From Chersky-840 sp963811775 (lineage in GTDB: Bacteria > Actinomycetota > Acidimicrobiia > Acidimicrobiales > UBA8190), in assembly GCA_963811775.1 (NCBI GenBank), contig CAWESO010000012.1, forward strand, positions 186,001 through 250,000: a DNA stretch of 64,000 bases, read 5' to 3'. The notes under the pieces were generated by a model. It was given only the letters and a program-made list of their open reading frames with translations, searched no databases and was not told the origin of the DNA. Positions 16,137 through 25,041 of the stretch are shown here, in pieces (position 1 is the first letter of the stretch; the number at the start of each line of letters is the position of its first letter). The translations under genes were made by a program, and so were the position numbers.

Positions 16137-17762
16137 ATGAGGTCGCAGATCTGGAGGCGAAACGTTGCCGTAGGAGCTGTTCTGCTCACCTTTCTGCTGG
16201 GAGTGCCGCTGGCCGCGCTCCCAGGTTCGGCGGGGGCGAACCCCGCCTGGTCGATCGTGACCAGTCCCAACGGCGGGAATAGAGCCAATCTCCTTCCGGG
16301 GGTGTCGTGCCTGTCGAACTCGGATTGTCTCGCCGTCGGCTACTACGAGAACCATGACCTCGTCCGCCAGACTCTCGTCGAATCCTGGAACGGCACCACC
16401 TGGTCGATCGTCCCGAGTCCCAACGTAGGGACCAAGAACAACGAACTAAACGGTGTGTCGTGCGTCTCGCCTACGTGGTGTGAAGCTGTCGGTGACTACG
16501 ACAACGGTGGCGGCGCCACTGAAAACCTCATCGAATCATGGAACGGAACCACCTGGTCGATCGTCCTCAGCCCGGAGCAGGGGGCGAGCAGCAACAGCCT
16601 TGGCAACGTGACTTGCATATCCACTAGGTGGTGTGTCGCCGCAGGCGGCTTCGTCAATACAGGCGGCGTCACCCAAAGTCTCGTCGAGTCCTGGAACGGG
16701 GCCACCTGGTCGATCGTCCCCACACCTGACGAAGGAGCTCATTCGAACTTCCTGGACAACCTGTCGTGTGACTCGACCACGTGGTGCGTCGCCGCCGGCT
16801 ACTTCTACAACGGCAATGCAGTCACTCAGACGCTCGTGGAGTCCTGGAACGGAGCCACCTGGTCGACCGTCCCCACCCCCAACAGAGGGACGGGAAGCAA
16901 CGCGCTGCTCGGAGTCTCGTGCACGTCGACCAGCTCATGCACCGCCGTGGGGTACGACGTCCCGACGAGTCCGGTGATCCCTGGTGGCATTCACGCAGTG
17001 AATCTCATCGAGTCGTGGAACGGGACCAGCTGGTCGATCGTCCCGAGTCCCAACGAGGGAACGGAGTCCAACAACCTATTCGACATCTCGTGTGTGTCTC
17101 CCGCGTCATGTGTCGCAGTTGGCTCACAGTATGAAGGAAAGAAGCCCAAGGTCTCTCACACACTCATCGAGTCGTGGAACGGGACCAGCTGGTCGGTCGT
17201 GCCCAGCCCCAACTATGGGTCAACGAGGGCCATTAACCTGCTCTTGGGTGTGTCCTGCGCTCCGTCCGGCTCGTGCGCAGCTGTGGGCTACCACAACATC
17301 AACACCCGCACGTTTACCATCATCGAGGCTCTTGCGACGATGCCTGCGTCAACGACCACGACGAGTCGTGCGCCGACCACGACGGCGGCCGCACCAACGA
17401 CCGTTGCACCTACCCCGAAAAGCGGCGTGGTACCCGCGGCATCCAGCTCCCCCACGACGGCGGCCGCACCAACGACCATTGCTCCTACCACGAAACGCGG
17501 TGCGGTACCCGCGGCATCCAGCTCCCTCGCATTCACGGGACCGGGAGCCGGCCTCAAGATGCTGACTCTCTTCGGTACCGCTTTGATGCTGCTCGGGCTT
17601 GTGATCCTCATCCTCGCCGACATTCCACGCCGCATGCTGCGGCATCTCGCCTACGTGAGTTCTGGACGTTGGAAGGGTCATGGGACTGTTGGCATACGAT
17701 GGATTGCCAAGGCAGCACATCGAGGGGTCATTCGGGGGACCAATTGGTTCTTAGGTCGATGA
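16137..17762 (+). CDS. Surface protein: seven WS-x-VPSPN repeats, T/P linker, LAFTG sorting signal
   Basis: 541 residues. A signal peptide (MRSQIWRRNVAVGAVLLTFL, cut near GSAGA) is followed by seven repeats of about 50 residues. Each carries a WSIVPSPN-like start, a VSCxSxxxCxAVG core with two Cys, and an ESWNGT-like end, absent from the last copy. Seven copies suggest a seven-bladed propeller with one disulfide per blade. A Thr/Pro/Ala linker leads to LAFTG, a hydrophobic span (MLTLFGTALMLLGLVILILA) and a basic tail, the layout of a class E sortase substrate. No sortase gene is in the window. An ATG at 16089 with GAGGGG upstream is an equally good start. Role unknown, perhaps adhesion or wall binding. 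Confidence 0.85.
   Translation: MRSQIWRRNVAVGAVLLTFLLGVPLAALPGSAGANPAWSIVTSPNGGNRANLLPGVSCLSNSDCLAVGYYENHDLVRQTLVESWNGTTWSIVPSPNVGTKNNELNGVSCVSPTWCEAVGDYDNGGGATENLIESWNGTTWSIVLSPEQGASSNSLGNVTCISTRWCVAAGGFVNTGGVTQSLVESWNGATWSIVPTPDEGAHSNFLDNLSCDSTTWCVAAGYFYNGNAVTQTLVESWNGATWSTVPTPNRGTGSNALLGVSCTSTSSCTAVGYDVPTSPVIPGGIHAVNLIESWNGTSWSIVPSPNEGTESNNLFDISCVSPASCVAVGSQYEGKKPKVSHTLIESWNGTSWSVVPSPNYGSTRAINLLLGVSCAPSGSCAAVGYHNINTRTFTIIEALATMPASTTTTSRAPTTTAAAPTTVAPTPKSGVVPAASSSPTTAAAPTTIAPTTKRGAVPAASSSLAFTGPGAGLKMLTLFGTALMLLGLVILILADIPRRMLRHLAYVSSGRWKGHGTVGIRWIAKAAHRGVIRGTNWFLGR
17377..17526 (+). repeat. 75-bp tandem duplication inside the surface-protein linker
   Basis: Two 75-base units, 17377-17451 and 17452-17526, each begin CCACGACGGCGGCCGCACCA and end in the bases for PAASSS, with few differences. 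They encode two copies of a TTAAAPTT-type stalk segment, so the linker can lengthen by whole units in frame. Confidence 0.85.
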
Positions 17763-18047
17763 TCCCTTTGTTCACGGCTCACACTAGGTGACTGGTCGCC
17801 AGTCCTTTGGCGATACCGCTCCGCCCTCATCGTCATCGTAGCCGTCATCGTTCTCGTGGCCACGCCCATCGCTCACGCCCTCTGAGCCGTTGCCGGTGAC
17901 TGGGAAACGCCACCTGACGACCACCCGTCGGCGGTGTCACGCCTATCAGCGCTCCCACGAGGGCAATGGGGGTATGCCTTGGCACACAACCACCACCGCC
18001 GATCAGATGCCGTCACGCTCGTATCGCATTCCCAGCGCCAACCCTTA

Positions 18048-19496
18048 TCAGGAAGGGTGCCACGAGAACTGCGTCGTCCAATCCACCTGTCCGTAGTACC
18101 CGCTGGGTGCGGCAGAGGCGAACAAGGGGCCCGCGACCCGCGCCGATGATGCCGTGCCGACCGGCCCCAACCACAACGAGTCATCCCGCACGGTGAGGAC
18201 GTCGGACCCGCTGCGGTCCCACTGCACGGCCACGATGCCTGGCGTCGCCGAGGCGCGTTGGGCCGGGTGGCCGGGCGCCTGGGTCCACAGCTCGTTCGTG
18301 GCGGTCCACCGTGCGATCCATCCTTCGGAGTAGAAGGCGAGACCGTCAGAAGCGAACGGGCCGGTGGCCGTTCCGTCGATGAAACCGAGGACACCGTGCG
18401 GCGACCAGGCCGGCGAGAGTGTGACCGTTCCCGGCGGTGTGTCCACGTCGGTGCAGGTGTCGACGGCCACCGCACACGTCTCGACGTGTTTGGCCCCGCC
18501 CCAGATCGACCTGCTCCCGCCGGCCACCACAGCCAGGGTGCGCCCGTCGGGGCTCCACGCCAGCCACGAGCTGTTCAGGAGCGTCTCGGCCAGGGCATGG
18601 GGCTGCCCGCCGGCCGCTTGTGCATCCAGCGTGAGCCCGTCGGCCGCCTCCGAGGCGCCCGGATCGATCCAGAAGAGGAGCCCCCCGCCGTCCGGCCACC
18701 AGCTCGCGACGTCGATGCTGTTCTGCGTCGAGGAGAACCAGGTGGTGGGTGACCCCCCGGACGTGGGGACGACCTGCAGGACCCAGAGCGGTCCGGGCCC
18801 GTCGGCCTGCCCGTAATGACCCGTCACGACGGCGATGTGGCGGCCATCGGGTGACCACGCAAAACCGCCGTCCACGACACGCAGCCCCCGCACGGGCACG
18901 GCCGGCGTCAGGGGACGCTCCAGCCACAGCGTGTCCACCAGGCCCGTCGGGGTGTCGGTCTCGAACGCCAGCGTCGGCGCCCCGACCGGGGCCCACTGGA
19001 ATTGGGCGACCTCGGCGGCGGCGACTTCCGTGGCCACCTTCGACCCGGCGTGCACCAACCACAACGAGGAGTTGACCCCCGATCCTTGGCCGGGGGCCGC
19101 GCTCGTGTGCTCGAACGCCAACCACGTGCCGTCGGCCGACCAGGCCGGAGCGCTGTCGACCCCACCCCCCGGCGGTCCGTTGATCGTCACCACCGCGCCG
19201 GCGTCGTCGAGGACGAAGAGCCGGGACCGAGAGACGAAGGCGAGGTCGCCGTGGCCCCGCCAGGCGGCGGCGTCGACGGCCAGTGGCCCCGGTGCCGGCG
19301 GGTTCGGCGGGGCCCCAGGGACCGTTGACGGCGCCACGGCCACGCGCGCGGCACGGGCGGCGTGCGTGCGGTGACCCAGGAGCGGTCCGGCGCAGTCGGC
19401 CACGAGGAACACGACCAGGACGAGGACCACGACACGGACGAGGCGAAGGACGGGGAACGAGATCCACCCGGCTCGAGGCCCAGTCACAGCCGGCAT
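18048..19496 (-). CDS. Membrane-anchored TolB/PD40-like beta-propeller protein
   Basis: 482 residues. One N-terminal hydrophobic span (VLRLVRVVVLVLVVFLVADC) with few following basic residues suggests an anchored, outward-facing protein. The rest repeats the WD40-like PD40 pattern: APAWSADGTWLAFEHTS, FAWSPDGRHIAVVTGH, ASWWPDGGGLLFWID, LAWSPDGRTLAVVAGG, SPAWSPHGVLGFIDG and VQWDRSGSDVLTV. Such propellers bind peptides or wall components; this one has no catalytic fusion. It is convergent with the LAFTG protein and divergent from the FAD oxidoreductase. Confidence 0.8.
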   Translation of the reverse strand: MPAVTGPRAGWISFPVLRLVRVVVLVLVVFLVADCAGPLLGHRTHAARAARVAVAPSTVPGAPPNPPAPGPLAVDAAAWRGHGDLAFVSRSRLFVLDDAGAVVTINGPPGGGVDSAPAWSADGTWLAFEHTSAAPGQGSGVNSSLWLVHAGSKVATEVAAAEVAQFQWAPVGAPTLAFETDTPTGLVDTLWLERPLTPAVPVRGLRVVDGGFAWSPDGRHIAVVTGHYGQADGPGPLWVLQVVPTSGGSPTTWFSSTQNSIDVASWWPDGGGLLFWIDPGASEAADGLTLDAQAAGGQPHALAETLLNSSWLAWSPDGRTLAVVAGGSRSIWGGAKHVETCAVAVDTCTDVDTPPGTVTLSPAWSPHGVLGFIDGTATGPFASDGLAFYSEGWIARWTATNELWTQAPGHPAQRASATPGIVAVQWDRSGSDVLTVRDDSLWLGPVGTASSARVAGPLFASAAPSGYYGQVDWTTQFSWHPS

Positions 19497-19573
19497 TGTC
19501 CCACCGTGCCGACCGGTCTGAAAGACCCGTCTCGCCTCGCCATCGGCGTCGGCCGCGCACTACCGTCACCGCG

Positions 19574-21142
19574 ATGCCTGATTACGACGCCATCGTCGTA
19601 GGCGCAGGGCACAACGGCCTGACGGCGGCGGCGGTCATGGCCCGGGCCGGCCTACGCGTCCTCTGCCTCGAGAAGAACCACTTCATCGGAGGGATGGCGT
19701 CCACCACGGAGTTGATTCGCGGCTACCGGTTCGAGCTGGCGGGGTCGATCCAGTTCCCGATCCCGAACGAGATCTTCGACGACCTGGGCTTCGCCTCGTG
19801 CCCCATCTACGAGCCCGAGGTCCAGTCCGCGAGCATCGGCGAGTCCGGAGAGGCCCCGATCCTGCTCTACAGCGACCCCACCCGCCTGCTCGACCATCTG
19901 GGCGAGCACCTCGGCCTCGAGGCCGTGATGGGCATGGCCCAGATCGCGGCGTGGGCCGAAGCGCCGGCCCGGGCCATCGGCCGGTTCGACGTCCGCACGC
20001 CCCCGAAGTCACTCGACGAGATGTGGGCCTGTGCCACCAACGAAGCCGAACGGGAGGCCATCCGCACCGCCATGTTCGGCAGCGTCATGGACGTCGTCGA
20101 CCGGTACCTCCCCGATCGTGTCAAGCACGCCCAGATCCGCAGCATGCTGAGCTTCCTGGCGGTCAACTCCACCTACCGGGGCCCCTACACCGCCGGCAGC
20201 GCACTGTGCCTCGCCTTCGCGCTCGCATCGCCGGGCGACGCCACCATGTCCAAGGTGCGGGGCGGGATCGGCACCATGTCCGACCACCTCAGGGCGATGT
20301 TCGAAGCACATGGTGGCGAGCTCCGGCGCCACGTGAAGGTCACGAAGGTCGACGTGTCCGATGGACGTGTCCGGGGGGTGACCCTGACCGACGGGGACAC
20401 CGTGACCGCACCGGTGGTCGTGTCGAACCTCGACCCCACGGCCACGTTCACGCAGCTCCTCGACCGCGCCGAGCTGCCCGAGGCCTTCGCGCAGCGGGTC
20501 GACGCCATCGACCATCGAGCCGCGTACTTCCAGGTCCATTTCGCGCTGTCGGGCCTCCCCGAGTACACCGGCCCCTACGAGGTCCTCAACCAGGGTGACC
20601 TGCGCCACAATGTGACGTTCTTCGGCACCGCCGAGCAGATGCAGGCCGACTACGAAGGATGTGTCCGGGGGGTGGTCCCGGCGTCACCGTCGTTCAACCT
20701 GCAGATCCCGACCCTGCGCGATCCGAGCATGGCGCCCCCGGGCAAGCACGCGGCGAGCACCTTCGCCTTCTACTTCCCGATCGGCTCGTCCCATGCACAT
20801 CAGTCGCAACTGCGCGACGAGATGGCCGAGCGCATCGCGGCCAAGATCACCACGATGGCCCCGAACTTCCCGGACCTCGTGGAGCGCCAGTTCAACTACC
20901 CGGCCCACACCTACGAGCTGATGTTCGGATGCACGGGCGGCGACTTCACCCACGGGCTCCTCCAACCGGAGTTCATGGGCCCCTTCCGGCCCGGTCCGCG
21001 GGGCTGGCCCGACAACCCCGTGCCGGTCGACGGTCTCTACCTGTGCGGGGCCGGCTGCCACGGCGGTCCGGGCGTAACCTTCATTCCCGGGTACAACTGC
21101 GGCTACGCCGTGGTGGAGGACATCGAAGCCTCACGGTTGTAG
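19574..21142 (+). CDS. FAD-dependent oxidoreductase, CrtI/PYROXD2-like
   Basis: 522 residues. MPDYDAIVVGAGHNGLTAAA contains the dinucleotide-binding GxGxxG, followed by the acidic ribose contact VLCLEKNHFIGGMAS. The C-terminal FAD motif is LYLCGAGCHGGPGVTFIPGY. The overall form matches phytoene-desaturase-like amine oxidoreductases of the PYROXD2 type rather than true carotenoid desaturases, and no carotenoid genes are nearby. ATG 19574 has a TACCGT seven bases upstream, so it may be leaderless. Its last 40 bases overlap the convergent DUF2834 gene. Confidence 0.88.
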   Translation: MPDYDAIVVGAGHNGLTAAAVMARAGLRVLCLEKNHFIGGMASTTELIRGYRFELAGSIQFPIPNEIFDDLGFASCPIYEPEVQSASIGESGEAPILLYSDPTRLLDHLGEHLGLEAVMGMAQIAAWAEAPARAIGRFDVRTPPKSLDEMWACATNEAEREAIRTAMFGSVMDVVDRYLPDRVKHAQIRSMLSFLAVNSTYRGPYTAGSALCLAFALASPGDATMSKVRGGIGTMSDHLRAMFEAHGGELRRHVKVTKVDVSDGRVRGVTLTDGDTVTAPVVVSNLDPTATFTQLLDRAELPEAFAQRVDAIDHRAAYFQVHFALSGLPEYTGPYEVLNQGDLRHNVTFFGTAEQMQADYEGCVRGVVPASPSFNLQIPTLRDPSMAPPGKHAASTFAFYFPIGSSHAHQSQLRDEMAERIAAKITTMAPNFPDLVERQFNYPAHTYELMFGCTGGDFTHGLLQPEFMGPFRPGPRGWPDNPVPVDGLYLCGAGCHGGPGVTFIPGYNCGYAVVEDIEASRL

Positions 21143-21567
21143 CGGATCTGGCGCTCCATGAAGGCCAGGTACAGGGCCATGGAGAAGGCGAGGCTCGTGA
21201 AGAGGCTCATGACGAAGAAGATCCACGGCACCTGGAGCTTGCGGCGTCGTCCGTCCACGATCGTCCACAGGGGCAGCAGGACGATGTTGACCATGGTGTA
21301 GTCCTGAGCGGCCGAGTCCGACGCCCAGTTGGAGAAGAGCGCCTTGACGTAATTGACGTAGCTCGCCGTGTGCGGGTCGGCGTGGACGTACCGGACGTTG
21401 AAGTACCAGCCCAGGACCAATGAGGCCAGCCCGAAGAAGTAGAAGAGGCCCTCGAGCACCGACACAGAGCCGGCTCCTCCGGCGGCAAAGAGCCGTCGGT
21501 TGTAGAAGAAGGCGACGGCGATGCTCACCAGGCCCAGAATGCCGTAGAACACGAGTGAGAACGTCAC
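21103..21567 (-). CDS. DUF2834 family membrane protein
   Basis: 154 residues with about four transmembrane spans (SLVFYGILGLVSIAVAFFYN, LFYFFGLASLVLGWYF, MVNIVLLPLWTIV, WIFFVMSLFTSLAFSMALYLA). The loop ASYVNYVKALFSNWASDSAA is the family signature. Function is unknown. Tail-to-tail overlap with the oxidoreductase gene is 40 bases. It shares the strand with the hydrolase gene upstream, 36 bases away, so they may be co-transcribed. Confidence 0.85.
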   Translation of the reverse strand: MTFSLVFYGILGLVSIAVAFFYNRRLFAAGGAGSVSVLEGLFYFFGLASLVLGWYFNVRYVHADPHTASYVNYVKALFSNWASDSAAQDYTMVNIVLLPLWTIVDGRRRKLQVPWIFFVMSLFTSLAFSMALYLAFMERQIRYNREASMSSTTA

Positions 21568-21603
21568 AGACCTCTCCTTGCGTGAGACGTGGGTGGGCCC
21601 GAC

Positions 21604-22581
21604 TCAGCGCTGTGTGACGGCGTGCACTGGCCCTTGCTCGAGACAGGCGCTCAGGAAGCGCTCGAGGCGCGGCCACCAGTGGGCCAGGACCGTGGCGACC
21701 CCGATGCACCCGTGGGGAGCATCGGGATACACGAGCAACTCGGCTTGGTTGCCCGCCAGCACCCAGCGGTTGGCGAAGAACAGCGTGTCGTCCACCAGAT
21801 GGTCGGCGGTCCCCACGGTGAACAGCGCCGGCGGCATGGCGCGCAGGTCGGCGTACATCGGAGAGACATCGGGGTCCCGGCGCTCGTCCACCGACATCCC
21901 GGGGAGGAACTGCTCGAGCATGAAGCGCATGTCCTCGGGATCGAGCATGTCGGTGTCCGTCGTCACGCCGATCCCCATGGCACTGGGGGTGGTGCTGAGG
22001 TCGTATGCGCCGAAGACGAGGTTGGCTCCCGAGAACCGGTCACCCCAGCCGTGGCGGTCTCGCATCCGCAGCAGGGTGAGGGCGGAGAGGTGGGCGCCCG
22101 CCGATTCGCCCCCGATGACGAGGCGCTCAGTCCCGAACTCGGCGGCGGCGTTCTCGACCAGCCACACGGCGGCCGCCTCGCAGTCGTCGGGACCGGCCGG
22201 ATACGGATGTTCCGGGGACAGCCGGTAGTCGACGCTCACGATGGCCAGGTTGAGGTGCTCGCACAGAGCCTCGTGCAGCAGGTCGGTCAGCTCGGGCTCT
22301 CCCGTCATCCACCCGCCGCCGTGGATGTGCAGCATCACCCCGTCGGCACGTTCCGGCCGGAACTCTCTCAACCGCAGCGGCCCGGCCGGTCCCGGGATAT
22401 GGCGCTCGATCCCTTTCTCTGACCGCAGGACCAACGCCGACTCGGCGGCGCGTCGCGCCGCGGCTCGCTCGAGCGGCGTGCCGCTGTCACCTTCGACAGG
22501 TGGGAAGCTGTCGATGAAGGCCTGGGACTCGGATCGAATCCGCTCTCGTGCCGCCTCCATCTCGTCGTCCCACAGCCTCAT
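21604..22581 (-). CDS. Alpha/beta hydrolase, hormone-sensitive lipase family
   Basis: 325 residues. The oxyanion motif LHIHGGGWMTGEP and nucleophile elbow VIGGESAGAHLSALTL are diagnostic for the HSL esterase family. The acid and base are expected at VGTADHLVDD and DAPHGCIGV. The ATG at 22581 has GGAGGAG four bases upstream on the minus strand, which rules out the longer frame to 22683. Probably a cytoplasmic carboxylesterase of short acyl or terpenoid esters. Confidence 0.9.
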   Translation of the reverse strand: MRLWDDEMEAARERIRSESQAFIDSFPPVEGDSGTPLERAAARRAAESALVLRSEKGIERHIPGPAGPLRLREFRPERADGVMLHIHGGGWMTGEPELTDLLHEALCEHLNLAIVSVDYRLSPEHPYPAGPDDCEAAAVWLVENAAAEFGTERLVIGGESAGAHLSALTLLRMRDRHGWGDRFSGANLVFGAYDLSTTPSAMGIGVTTDTDMLDPEDMRFMLEQFLPGMSVDERRDPDVSPMYADLRAMPPALFTVGTADHLVDDTLFFANRWVLAGNQAELLVYPDAPHGCIGVATVLAHWWPRLERFLSACLEQGPVHAVTQR

Positions 22582-22895
22582 GGGTCTCCTCCGGTGTCCG
22601 ATCTCGAGTCCACGGGCCGAATGAAACCACGTCTCGCGCCGGCGCGCCGTCCCCGAGGTCCCCGTCGTGGCGATGTGCCTCACCCCGATGCCTGGGGTTG
22701 ATCAGGACGTCACCCCCGCCGTCGGCGCCCCCCAGCGCCTGGTCGCCCTCGGTCGGCCCGGCGGGTGCCCGACCACGGGGACCATGTGGCCGCCGGCCAG
22801 GGGCAAGGGCGACTCCGAGCAGCCCGCCGCCGCTCCTCCCCGGGTGGCCACGACCCGTGTCCCCGGTCCGTGGCCTCTGACCCGGGAAGGTGACC

Positions 22896-22925
22896 CTGAC
22901 ACGAGCGTCAGGCTGCCGGTATCCT
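22896..22925 (+). promoter_or_regulatory. Predicted housekeeping promoter of a leaderless amidohydrolase gene
   Basis: CTGACA (22896-22901) and TATCCT (22920-22925) are 18 bases apart, and six bases separate the -10 box from the ATG at 22932. This fits transcription starting on the start codon. Confidence 0.6.
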
Positions 22926-22931
22926 TGCACC

Positions 22932-24161
22932 ATGGCCCAGCCCAAGATCATCAGTGTCGATGACCATGTCGTCGAACCGCCGCACGTCTGGGAGACGTGG
23001 CTGCCCAAGAAGTACCGCGAGCGGGGACCGCACGTCGAGCGCAAGCGGTGGGGCAGCTTCAAGCACCTGTCCGGTGCCAAGTACGACATGGTGGAGGACC
23101 CCGAGGGCGACTGGGGCGACGCCTGGTACTACGACGGCGAGCTGATCTACGTGCAGAAGAAGTTCGTGGCGATCCCTCGGGCGTCGACCACCCTCGACGC
23201 CCACGGGAACATCGTGTTCGACCGAACCCAGATGACCATGACGGCGACGACGTTCGACGAGATGCGCAAAGGGTGCTGGGACCGCGACGAGCGCGTGAAG
23301 GACCTGGCCCTCAATCACACCGACGGGTCGCTGCCCTTCCCCACCTTCCCTCGCTTCTGCGGCCAGACGTTCCACGAAGGCAAGGACAAGGAGCTGGGCC
23401 TGGCGTGCGTCAAGGCCAACAACGACTGGATGGTCGAGGAGTGGTGCGAGCCCTCGGGGGGCGTCAACATCCCGCTGTGCATCATCCCGCTGTGGGACGC
23501 CGAGCTCGCTGCGGCCGAGACCAAGCGCAACGCCGAGCGCGGGGTCCGGGCCATCGCCTTCAGCGAGATACCGACCCGGCTCAAGCTGCCCAGCATCAAC
23601 ACGGACTACTGGGACCCCCTGTGGCAGGTCTGCAACGACTACGGCGTCACGGTGTGCATGCACGTCGGCTCCAGCAGCTCGAATCCCGTGGCCTCACCCG
23701 ACTCGAACAAGGCGGTGGGGGTCACACTGGGCTTCAACAACGCCATGGCCTCGCTGGCGGACTGGCTCTTCTCGGGCAACCTGCTGCAGTTCCCCAAGCT
23801 CAAGCTGGCGTACTCCGAGGGCCAGATCGGGTGGATCCCCTACGTGCTCGAGCGGGCCGACACGGTGTGGGAGATGCACGACGCGTGGACGGGCGCCAAG
23901 GGCCAGATTCCGGTCCCCCCGTCGACGCAGTACTACGGCCGCATCTTCGGGTGCTTCACCGCCGACCGCCACGGGTTGCGCTCGTTGGAAGAGGTGGGAG
24001 AGGACAACATCTGTTTCGAGACCGACTACCCGCACACCGACACGACGTGGCCGCATTCCGAGGCCTACGTGGAGAAGCTGTGCGCCGGGCTCGATGACGA
24101 CGTGGCCTACAAGATCCTGCGCGGCAACGCCATCCGGATGTTGGAGCTCGACCGGGTCTGA
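22932..24161 (+). CDS. Amidohydrolase family metal-dependent hydrolase/decarboxylase
   Basis: 409 residues of the amidohydrolase-2 TIM barrel. MAQPKIISVDDHVVEPPHVW holds the first metal-ligand region (DDHVVEP in place of a strict HxH), VCMHVGSSSS the mid-barrel His, and NICFETDYPHTDTTWP the C-terminal Asp. Related enzymes include ACMSD-type decarboxylases and hydrolases of ring-cleavage products, so a catabolic role is likely. The predicted promoter ends six bases before the ATG, so the message is probably leaderless. Confidence 0.87.
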   Translation: MAQPKIISVDDHVVEPPHVWETWLPKKYRERGPHVERKRWGSFKHLSGAKYDMVEDPEGDWGDAWYYDGELIYVQKKFVAIPRASTTLDAHGNIVFDRTQMTMTATTFDEMRKGCWDRDERVKDLALNHTDGSLPFPTFPRFCGQTFHEGKDKELGLACVKANNDWMVEEWCEPSGGVNIPLCIIPLWDAELAAAETKRNAERGVRAIAFSEIPTRLKLPSINTDYWDPLWQVCNDYGVTVCMHVGSSSSNPVASPDSNKAVGVTLGFNNAMASLADWLFSGNLLQFPKLKLAYSEGQIGWIPYVLERADTVWEMHDAWTGAKGQIPVPPSTQYYGRIFGCFTADRHGLRSLEEVGEDNICFETDYPHTDTTWPHSEAYVEKLCAGLDDDVAYKILRGNAIRMLELDRV

Positions 24162-24240
24162 CGAGGACGGGACCCGACCCGGGATCGCGACACCGCCATT
24201 CGGTCCCGCTCACCCGGGCCCGTCGTCGGGCGCGGCGCCG

Positions 24241-25041
24241 TCAGGCGCCGCGGTTGATCCTGCCCCGCAGGGCCAGCAGGGCCAGTGACATGCTGGCCAG
24301 CCCGATGCCGGCCAATGCCGCCAGCCCTTCGAACAAGGTCCTCGCCTGCCATCCCGTGGTGATGAGCGACCGCAGCGCGCCCAGCAGGTACGTCACGGGG
24401 TTGTAGGTGGCGATGGTGGAGAACCATCCGGTGGCGACCCCCTTCGGCACCACGGCGTCGCTCAGGAAGAAGAGAGGGAAGAACAAGACGAACGAGGCGT
24501 TCACGGCGGCGGGGCTACCGGTCTTCAACGCCACGGCGTAGGGGAACCCGGTGAACACGAGCCCCCACAGGGCGGAAAAGCCCACGAAGGCGAGCACCCC
24601 TGGTGCGCCCGTGGCGAAGCGCACCCCGAGGCCGAACCCGATGGCGAGCACGGGGATGCACAGCGCCACGATCACGACCACGTCGGCCACCATGAGCCCC
24701 AGCAGGAGGGCCAGACGCCGGATCGGCGTCATGCACAGCCGGTCGAAGTACCCCCCCTCGATGTCGCTCACCAGGGTGGGAGCCCGCGACATGCCCGTCA
24801 CGGCGAAGGCGATGGCCATGGGGAGGAGAAAGGCCTTGTAGCTGAACCCGTTTGCGCCTTTGGCCAGGTTCTCGAGGGCCCCGAGGTTCACGGTGTAGAA
24901 GAAGGCGGGGACGAACACCGCCGGCAGCACCGAGGTCGGCTCCCTGGGGATCTGTCGCAAGGCCCGACCCGCCACGGCGCGGACATCGCGGAGGAATCCC
25001 CCCTCACTGCCTCGGATGGCCGAGGACGCGGTCGTGGTCAT
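24241..25041 (-). CDS. ABC-2 type transporter permease (DrrB-like)
   Basis: 266 residues with six predicted spans in the ABC-2 layout: SVLPAVFVPAFFYTVNLGAL, FLLPMAIAFAVTGMSRA, then the cytoplasmic DIEGGYFDRLCMTPIRRLAL coupling segment, and VVVIVALCIPVLAIGFGLGV, FVLFFPLFFLSDAVVPKGVA further on. The start overlaps the ATPase stop (ATGA, 25038-25041), so the subunits are translationally coupled. Exports a drug or lipid-like compound by family knowledge; the substrate is not readable. Confidence 0.9.
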   Translation of the reverse strand: MTTTASSAIRGSEGGFLRDVRAVAGRALRQIPREPTSVLPAVFVPAFFYTVNLGALENLAKGANGFSYKAFLLPMAIAFAVTGMSRAPTLVSDIEGGYFDRLCMTPIRRLALLLGLMVADVVVIVALCIPVLAIGFGLGVRFATGAPGVLAFVGFSALWGLVFTGFPYAVALKTGSPAAVNASFVLFFPLFFLSDAVVPKGVATGWFSTIATYNPVTYLLGALRSLITTGWQARTLFEGLAALAGIGLASMSLALLALRGRINRGA

